A DNA stretch of 33,882 bases from contig JH154895.1 of the NCBI GenBank assembly GCA_000226015.1, forward strand, positions 143,649-177,530, given 5' to 3'. The notes beneath the pieces were generated by a model that was not told the DNA's origin, did no database searches, and saw only the letters and a program-made list of their open reading frames with translations. Below are positions 11,051 to 33,882 of this stretch, piece by piece; the first letter of the stretch is position 1, and every line of letters starts with the position of its first letter. This DNA comes from Mnemiopsis leidyi. Lineage: Eukaryota > Ctenophora > Tentaculata > Lobata > Bolinopsidae. Made by a program: the position numbers and the translations under genes.

Positions 11051-13264
11051 ATGACTGTTTGGACCGACCCAGTTTTAGTTAGGGTCCGATCCAAAAAGCT
11101 GTATGCGGTGGAAAACAGCAGTATTTTGACTGAGGAAAGTGCGGTTCTAGATGATCTCATCACCAAACAGAGGAAGCATGAAATTGACATGGAGGACTTT
11201 GAGCCGGAAACAGTCGTTCTGTTTTTGTCGGCGCTAGAGAACAAAGTTATTGACTTTATCGACGATATCCATTTTCATGACTTGATGAGGCTTTCAGTTA
11301 GATTTAACATTCAGTGGCTTATTAAAGAGTGCCACAGGCATTTCGCCACAAAAATACGAGAACAGGAGCAGAAATGTTTGCTCGAGGCTTGGAGCTACAA
11401 AGAAATGGAATCAATCTGGGAAGAGTGCAAGTTCATGGTGGCCGAGTGGGGTGATCCCTACCTAGTGTTCGTAGATCTGTTTGTCAAGACCGCCAAGGAG
11501 CTGAACTTCTGTCGACATGCTCAGTTCGTGGAGGGTTTCGTGAAGAGAGACATGACACCACTCGAAATAAATGTGATTCTTCGCTCGGCTGAGATCTCTA
11601 CGATAGGATTTATAATGAAGGCACTTTTGGAGAATATAGAAAACAGCGCCCAGTTGACCGAAATGGCAAAATTATTGCTAGAAAATCTAAATATGCCGCT
11701 CTGTAAGGTTCATTGTCGAGACGACTTCATTAAGATGATTGAAGTCCTCTCAAATAGATTACCAACGATGAAGCCAAATGAGCTTAAGTTGATTTTTGAC
11801 GTGATGAAAAGTTCTTCGGAATGGCCACCTGCAAAATTTCTCTTTCGAGAAAATGATGTGTTTGACTTCAAATGGATGAAAAGCGAGTTCTGCCATGTCC
11901 CCAATGGGGCTCCAATTACCGAAGTTGCCCTGGACGATCAGATAAAGAGCACTAACATCCTGATTGACTATATTCTCAACCTGCTACTGGGATCTGAAGA
12001 TAGCATCCACCAGCTTGACAACGTGGAGGAGGTTTTCAAGGACCTGGAGACAACCTGCGGCCAGAAAGGCCTCAAGCGAGCTCACAGACCGTACATTCGG
12101 TCGTCAATAAACCTCCTGCAGAACGTCAGTATGGACATCTGGGACGGGGTGCTGGAAAACTACATCAGGTTACTCAACATGATAGAGTACAGCGAGGTGA
12201 TGTCCTCTGAGTACGATAACGTGGTGGTCGAGTGTGGTGGAAGTGCGGGGGATCTCAAGTATTTCTGGTTCTCCCATCCAGGTGAAAATGGTAAATCTTC
12301 TGAATGGAAAGGTTCTAAAAGTGGTTTTGTCATTCGGACCGTTGGTTTAAGGACCAAGTTTATCCGAGTTGACTCATACAAGACTGAGCCGAATAATGAG
12401 AAAATTCTCGAGGTAAAGTTTGACACGAACGAAGATGTCACAATTACATATGATGACAAATCTGATGAACATTGCACCTCAACCGGCGATCAAAGTATCT
12501 CCGGAGAAAACAATCTCAATAATGAAATAACCAACGAAGAGGGCAATCTTGATGATAGCACCAATGAGGACAAGTCCAATGAAGAAGACAATTATGATGA
12601 TCAGAGCACCAATAACGACAACTCAAATGAAGAAAATACCAACGAAAACAAGACAAGAGAGAGATCTCGGCCGGAGTTCCTTCGAATGATGAGCGAAACT
12701 GTTGAAAACTGGAAAGCAGCACTTGGGCGAGGACCGAAACCCCAAAAAGGCCACAGTAAGAGTTTGGGTGATTTGGTGAACATGGTCAAGATTGGACCAA
12801 GGCCGGCTCCAGAAGAACCACCAGTAACTCTACCCAACATCCACTGCCAAGAGCTGGTATCCGCAGATGACATGAGCTTGCTCTACACGAAGTTGGAGGT
12901 GGCTAATGTGGCTCACCCCGGGGAAACCTTCACAGCAATACTCCCAGTACCACTTACTGAGGCGGTCACTTCGCTTCTGAGAGAAGGTGAGGAATATACA
13001 GTCACACAGCTCACTTCTAGCCAGAATGGTGGAAATCTGGAGTTTGTGATCTACAATATTGCCGACTGTTTGGTCAAGAAGAGAGTTGTCCCACTTACGA
13101 GAGACGTTAAAGTTGGGGAAAATGGTGACGAAATAAAAGTTGATCCTGATATTGAGAAACTTGCCGATGAAGTTGATGGTGAAGCTATTGCCGCAGTCAA
13201 TGTTGTGGCGGATGCTATTGCAAATGCTGAGCAATTACTTCAGGAATCGGAAGCTTTCATGTAG
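11051..13264 (+). CDS. BTB/POZ-domain protein, intronless
   Basis: 737 residues from an ATG at 11051, the first in-frame ATG. Residues about 8-105 fit a BTB/POZ fold: a beta strand (PVLVRVRSKKLYAVENSSIL), a segment HEIDMEDFEPETVVLFLSAL, then helices ending in LMRLSVRFNIQWLIKECHRH. Residues about 106-210 are helical and in the position of a BACK domain. Residues 220-470 are globular-looking but unrecognised. Residues about 470-540 are a low-complexity Asp/Glu/Asn/Ser stretch. The final 200 residues contain a basic-proline linker and a second ordered-looking segment. No Kelch repeats or zinc fingers are present. BTB domains dimerise and often recruit Cullin-3, so an adaptor role in the cytoplasm or nucleus is a reasonable guess, but no partner can be named. 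The gene lies tail to tail with the actin gene. Confidence 0.85.
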   Translation: MTVWTDPVLVRVRSKKLYAVENSSILTEESAVLDDLITKQRKHEIDMEDFEPETVVLFLSALENKVIDFIDDIHFHDLMRLSVRFNIQWLIKECHRHFATKIREQEQKCLLEAWSYKEMESIWEECKFMVAEWGDPYLVFVDLFVKTAKELNFCRHAQFVEGFVKRDMTPLEINVILRSAEISTIGFIMKALLENIENSAQLTEMAKLLLENLNMPLCKVHCRDDFIKMIEVLSNRLPTMKPNELKLIFDVMKSSSEWPPAKFLFRENDVFDFKWMKSEFCHVPNGAPITEVALDDQIKSTNILIDYILNLLLGSEDSIHQLDNVEEVFKDLETTCGQKGLKRAHRPYIRSSINLLQNVSMDIWDGVLENYIRLLNMIEYSEVMSSEYDNVVVECGGSAGDLKYFWFSHPGENGKSSEWKGSKSGFVIRTVGLRTKFIRVDSYKTEPNNEKILEVKFDTNEDVTITYDDKSDEHCTSTGDQSISGENNLNNEITNEEGNLDDSTNEDKSNEEDNYDDQSTNNDNSNEENTNENKTRERSRPEFLRMMSETVENWKAALGRGPKPQKGHSKSLGDLVNMVKIGPRPAPEEPPVTLPNIHCQELVSADDMSLLYTKLEVANVAHPGETFTAILPVPLTEAVTSLLREGEEYTVTQLTSSQNGGNLEFVIYNIADCLVKKRVVPLTRDVKVGENGDEIKVDPDIEKLADEVDGEAIAAVNVVADAIANAEQLLQESEAFM

Positions 13265-13590
13265 TAAAAAATAAGATCATAAGTAAACGTAGGGCCAAGT
13301 AAAACATTTTGAACTGGATCTGTGACTGTGAGAGACATGATTGAATTTGAAAACAATTCCGATAAACCTCACTCTAATTGGTGCAACTGCAGATGTTGGA
13401 CTTAGATCGGATTGATTAGAAAAAAGAACAATCGACTTTGAGGTTTATGGTCTAATTAGCTAGTATATTTCCTGCGAGAAGCTTGATTGAGAAAGTATCA
13501 TGAGACGTGAAACTGATGGAAGCATTCAGTAAATATGATTTTGATAAAGCATTGATCGCATTAAAGTTCTCGATTGTATAAACACTAATG

Positions 13591-13596
13591 AATAAA
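13591..13596 (+). other. Polyadenylation signal AATAAA, candidate 1 for BTB gene
   Basis: AATAAA about 330 bp behind the BTB stop codon, on the coding strand. Confidence 0.4.
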
Positions 13597-13666
13597 CTTT
13601 AATTAACTAAATATTTTAGAGTAGATGCTGCATGGTAATACAGTCATTTCGAAAACTTCTTGTACC

Positions 13667-13672
13667 AATAAA
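13667..13672 (+). other. Polyadenylation signal AATAAA, candidate 2 for BTB gene
   Basis: A second AATAAA 76 bp further on, in the same context (aataaactttta). Either or both may be used. Confidence 0.4.
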
Positions 13673-14088
13673 CTTTTACAATTTTTGGTATTTAACAGAA
13701 AATTTCAGAAATTATATACAATACAACCAGCCAAAACTTTGACACTGCTTGGTATTTAACTGGAAATGTTAGATACATTTCATTCTGTTCGATTTGTTTG
13801 CATGGAATGTCGGATTAACCAAAAATTGAACATGAATAACAGAAATTAATAATTTCATCTATTCTAGAATGTTTCTTTAGCCGTCAAGTGCAAAGTCTTA
13901 AATCGCAATTTTAGAAAATACTTCATGATAAAACATTGAACTTCCTTACAATAATATTCTACAGAGTATTCAAGGTTACAAGGTATATCTGATAATCTGA
14001 AGGAACTCGACGTAAATTCTTCCTTCCAAATGCTTATTGTCAAACTCAAAGTTTACTGACAAGCTGCAAACTCCAAGATTTTACCCCG

Positions 14089-17000
14089 TCACAAACATTT
14101 CCTATGCACAATTCTAGGACCATGCTCATCGTACTCCTGACTAGATATCCACTGGTAAGCGAAGGAGGAGAGGGAGGCCAGGATGGAAGCTCCTCTCCAG
14201 ACCATGTACTGTCTGTTCTCCCACTCCGTGATGTCTACGGGAACTGTACGGGGGAGGAGCGAGCTGAGTTCCCGTTTTAGTCGGTACCCCATCCCAGGCA
14301 CCATGCTTGTACCACCTGTAGAGATTATAACGTAGGAATTAGGAAATGTGGTCCTCCTCTATTACCTAACAATTCATACCAGACCATATCATATTTGTAT
14401 TGATCCTGATTTCTCTGTTGCAAATAATTGGATTTAACTTTAAACGTTTATTTTCATCAAAAATTTGGCTCCAGCCAGAATTAATTCCAATTCCATGCTA
14501 ACCTGAGAGCACGATATTCTTGTAAAAGTCTGTCCTCAGATCAATATCACATTTAGAGACCGAGTCGTAGATCATTTTGTGTATTCCCTCACTCTCCATC
14601 CCAACAAGAGACGGGTCGAACAAACACTCTGGACACTCATACCTCTCTCTACCTGGAAAATGTTAGAATTTAACATGTTTTAACACACCCTGCGTGCAGA
14701 GGGTAACGCGTGATTTTAGACTTAGTAACGCGACACGCGTGATAAGTAGCGCGTGGGCTTTAATACAAAATCATTTGTCTTGATTTTAGTTTTCGAGACT
14801 GGTTGGCGATTGCTTCAAAGTAAATAATCTCATCTTAATCCTACCACATTTTAGATACCCTATCTCTGATCTCTCTTAACGGGCGATGCGCGTCTAGAAT
14901 TTTTTCGAAATGGCCAGAAATGCGTGAGAGCGCGTGATGACCGCGACAGTATGCATTATCAACCTACAATGATCTCTCATACCCAAAAAACTTATAACAA
15001 GATCATATCGAATTTACCTCCCACAAAAAGTTTTGTCACTAATTTATAACTCATAAAAAACTGTTGAAATAATTAATGCAGTAATTGGGTAGATCATACC
15101 TATTGAGACTACCTGACCGTCTGGCAGTTCATACTTCCTTTCTATTGGCAGTTCAGAGAGCGAATCTTCGTACGGTTTATCGAGAGCTACGTAACAGTGC
15201 TCTTCCTGCGGAGCAGCTTCTTTAATTGTGGTGTGATAACATTTACCGATAGTAATAATTACTGAGGATTAAAAGTAATATCTTTATGCAACTTGAAGTA
15301 CTGTATTAACTTGGTAATGAAAACTACGGCTAACGATAACTGGACTGTTATTAGTAGCCATCAAATCATCGTCCTATTACCGCAATTTTCATTTGCTACA
15401 TACCTTGATCTGACGGACGATGTCTAGTTCAGCCCCGGTAACAAAGTTAAACCCTCTCTTCCTCATCAAGAGCGAGAGGTAAGACGTCATGTCTCGACCA
15501 GCTATGTCTTTTCTAAGGACGGCGTGTGGAAGAGAATACCCTGAAATAAGAATTTTAAGACAGAGACAAGTCAAAGTCAAGAGGCGTATTTAATCACAAT
15601 GGCGAATTTTAAATCGTTTTGAATTTTAGAGTGTAGGAGGTGGAAAGATGTGAAACATGAAATTAAAAGAAAGCCGGAAAAGCTGCGTTTAAGTTAAGTA
15701 CAAGTTAACTTAAAGTTAAATAATATTAGTAATCAAGGATCCCTGATATGCAGTACTCGGACGGACCTTGGTAAATGGGAATACTGTGGGTGACTCCATC
15801 TCCAATATCTAGAACAATCCCTGTCGTCCTGCCTGTGCAGTAGAGAGCCATCTGAGCCTGTATGGCCACGTACCTGCAGAGAGATTATCTTAAAGTGACC
15901 CTGTTTTGGTCTTGATTGGTGATTACGAGTTCCCATGGCAACTGGCAAATTTTGTGCCGTATGATGTTTGGAGTCTAAGTGTTCAGGTGAACTTCGGTAA
16001 AAAACAAACGAAATACAAAGTACACAGTATATACTACTGAGTTGTATACTTGATAGAGGACCCACATTGCTGGTGTTCTGAATCCCTCAAACATAACTTC
16101 AGTCATCTGCTCCCTACACTTCCTGGGGTTCAGTGCGGTTTCAGTGAGGAAGACAGGGTGGCACTCTGGGGATACTCTGAGAACGTTGTAAAATACATCG
16201 TCCCAAACCTGCAAGTTGAAGGAGATGTGAAGGATTTAACTTGTGGTTATTGAATTGTTTGTAAAATGAAAATAAAAAATAAATATATGTATGTTGTATG
16301 CTCTTTAAGTCAAATAATCCATTTAAGGCAGGTATAAAGAACGTTTTATAATTTACCTCAGTCATGGAGTCCCAATCAGTAACTATGCCATGCTCTAGAG
16401 GGTAGATCAACTTCAGTACTCCTCGCCTCGCCAAAGCTTCATCTCCGAAGAATGCTGACTGCACTGACGTCATTTTCATGAAAATGGGAAATCGTACAAC
16501 TTGGAAAAGTTTAATTTTTTCCATTTTTTAATTTCAACGGGTTTATTAAGTTAAGCGAATAACTTTTAGATTATTGAGTTTTGGCCCTTTCGAGATCTCC
16601 AAGCTGATGTGGGCGCTAAAATTTGGTCCCCTTACATCAGTAAATGCTGTTTTTTCTACGTAGGTACCGTAAGTATTCTTTTGATTTTTGGACAATTTGT
16701 CAACATTTTTACATTTCACCCGCAAATTTGGACTTTTTCTATGAACACAGCTGAACCTCTATACCAAACAGTCTACCGATACAAAAAAATACGAAGTCCA
16801 ATTCAGATTCTGGCTATTTTCGCAAAAAAGCTTGGAAATCCAGATTGAAAACTTCAACATAACAAAATTTACCCGGTTTAGAGATCCGATCATGACATTT
16901 CTGAACTTCGGTCGACCAACAATGTTGGGAACAAGATGACTCGGCATATCCTGACCACTAAACCCTGCTTTGATGTAGCCCGTTCCTGGAGAAATATCGC

Positions 17001-17164
17001 ATTATAGTAAGTTTGTCTTACCTTTAAGATCGGACTATCTGCAGGATACATCATGACTAGCTGTGCTCTAAAAGTTTTAACTAGCTGGGCTACAAACTAT
17101 GCTCTGAAGTCTAAACGGACGACTAACCATTGTCAAGAACAACCGCATCTACGTCGTAATACAT
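14089..17164 (-). CDS. Divergent conventional-type actin, complete, nine exons
   Basis: Exons in order: 17164-17128, 16985-16873, 16458-16357, 16208-16066, 15873-15767, 15540-15404, 15205-15100, 14652-14503 and 14315-14089. All junctions are GT..AG with matching phases, giving 1122 nt and 373 residues (actin is normally 375-377). The protein starts [20 protein letters not shown], so the first nucleotide loop is kept and the usual acidic N-terminus is reduced. His73 (YPLEHG), the GRTTGIVLD motif, [17 protein letters not shown] and the C-terminal IVHRKCL are all in place. The second phosphate loop reads LDIGDG, where actin has DSGDG. Length and the HRKC end favour actin proper over Arp1, Arp2 or Arp3, but the divergence suggests a lineage-specific or specialised paralogue. 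Actin forms ATP-binding filaments in the cytoplasm. Introns are 161-447 bp. The start is assigned from splice phase and homology; a further 5' UTR exon is possible. Confidence 0.9.
14690..14945. other. CpG-rich patches within an actin intron
   Basis: Inside the intron 14653-15099, two short clusters at about 14690-14755 and 14885-14945 repeat ACGCG, GCGTG and GCGCGTG motifs. The surroundings are otherwise AT-rich. They do not form an obvious hairpin or coding frame. They may be a remnant of an inserted element or an unmethylated regulatory patch. Confidence 0.35.
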
Positions 17165-17844
17165 ATCCCATCAAATTTATAATAGACTTAAAACCGAACC
17201 AAACAGCCAACGTCAACAACAAATAAGAACTATACGCACAAAACCTAATCTCATTAAGACAGTACCGACAAAATACAGTAGATTTACTTTGTACATGTGT
17301 ACGGCAAGGTTCAATCGGTTGCATCGGGAAGACATTGCCATGCCTCGTTTTAGTGGCATGTTTGGAATGCAAATAAAAATGAAAACAGATGTTGTTGCTA
17401 AAAATGAGCGAATTCTAAAACATTGCCAATACAAAGTATGAAGATCGTCTGCACTACAAAAATGCTAAAAATCTATGAAAATGTTAATTCTATCCAATGT
17501 TCGAGACAGTGCTTGTTTGTTACGTTCATTCATATAGGGATTCCGGGGAGGAGTAAAAAGTTTTTTTTTCTTGAGAGGAAAATGCACTGTTTCGAACTTA
17601 TGGGAATCACCTCAAAAAGTTGAATTTATAAATACTGTTAAAATTCCTATCGTTACATGGTTATGCTAATTGCTCACGCAAAGGAAGCAATGGGATGCAG
17701 ATATCTAAGTCATATATTTGTTTTCATTCAAGATAGACTCTACAAGGAACAGCGCCAGCTACTGGTATTTTCAATGAAAACTTTAATCAGTATCACAATG
17801 CAACAAATGAATTCCGTTATTTCATCAATTCGCCTAATTAACTT
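17165..17844. other. Spacer between actin 5' end and PDZ-gene 3' end
   Basis: About 0.7 kb without a coding exon. It should contain the actin promoter and 5' UTR and the 3' UTR of the PDZ gene, as both genes run on the minus strand. No TATA or CCAAT element stands out at a plausible position. Confidence 0.45.
17782..17787 (-). other. Polyadenylation signal ATTAAA candidate for the PDZ gene
   Basis: ATTAAA on the minus strand, 58 bp behind the alternative stop at 17845 and about 144 bp behind the main stop at 17931. It is the best signal seen in the 3' region. Confidence 0.35.
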
Positions 17845-17930
17845 CTAAATAGGAGCGTTCTTTAACTCATCCTCAATGAACAAAGGTAATACTACATCTA
17901 AATCCTGCTTGTATTTCAAATGTTCGCAGT

Positions 17931-33728
<15,798 letters not shown>

Positions 33729-33759
33729 CTGAGAGGAGGAGGGGTTAGGAAAGGGGACA

Positions 33760-33826
33760 GGGACAAGGACAGAGAGTAGAGACATGGACAGGGACAGGGA
33801 CAGTGACAGTGACAGGGACAGGGACA

Positions 33827-33881
<55 letters not shown>

Positions 33882-33882
33882 A
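33760..33882. repeat. Hexanucleotide (GGGACA)n microsatellite
   Basis: Degenerate at first, then nearly pure AGGGAC units up to the window edge. On the minus strand it is a pyrimidine-rich (TGTCCC)n tract in the intron ending at the acceptor (cctcctctcag) of the exon starting at 33728. Confidence 0.95.

Larger units (their letters stand above)
13265..14088. other. Convergent intergenic region (3' ends of BTB and actin genes)
   Basis: No gene. It holds the 3' UTR of the BTB gene and, on the other strand, that of the actin gene. A short block resembling TTGGTATTTAAC is present twice (about 13685 and 13750). I saw no canonical polyadenylation signal for actin on the minus strand here. Confidence 0.5.

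Noticed and set aside
12160..13234. Several 68-134 codon antisense frames within the BTB gene
   Set aside because: They are shadows of the 737-codon coding frame on the other strand.

Overview
This is a window of metazoan nuclear DNA, most likely from an invertebrate. Coding information is split into short exons with GT..AG introns, the background is AT-rich, and there are microsatellites and an assembly gap. The protein families (glypican, Ig/Sushi/GCC2-GCC3 ectodomain protein, BTB, actin, multi-PDZ scaffold) are animal ones. I cannot place the species; a cnidarian or another early-branching animal is a guess. There is no operon structure, and I see no rRNA, tRNA or CRISPR.

Layout: (1) 239-2865, minus strand: the first seven exons of a secreted or membrane protein (signal peptide, GCC2/GCC3 cysteine-rich module, Sushi domain, Ig domains). 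It runs off the left edge, and one intron carries a 548-bp TA-flanked inverted-repeat element. (2) 2866-8287: about 5.4 kb without a supportable gene, with one candidate core promoter. (3) 8288-9613, plus: an intronless glypican-type protein with the 14-cysteine pattern. (4) 10178-10726, plus: an unassigned 182-codon ORF. (5) 11051-13264, plus: an intronless BTB/POZ protein of 737 residues. (6) 14089-17164, minus: a complete nine-exon, 373-residue divergent actin. (7) 17931-33728, minus: the C-terminal 951 residues of a multi-PDZ scaffold in 16 exons, continuing off the right edge, with a (CA)n microsatellite and a 547-N gap inside one intron.

The exon models for genes 1, 6 and 7 were built by hand from splice sites, codon phase and domain continuity. 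Reading frames close across every junction given. The weakest junction is between 26346 and 25613.

What stands out is local sequence amplification at splice sites of the PDZ gene. Two donors are duplicated in tandem with their exon ends (65 and 67 bp periods), one acceptor motif occurs six times, and one donor is the first unit of a (GT)n tract. The same gene has four in-frame minisatellites. It also has a tandem GTGT donor before the last exon that would switch between two different C-termini, one of them a class I PDZ ligand. The genes do not form an obvious pathway. Glypican and gene 1 are extracellular or cell-surface proteins, actin and the PDZ scaffold are cytoplasmic, and a shared role in cell contact or cortex would be inference only.
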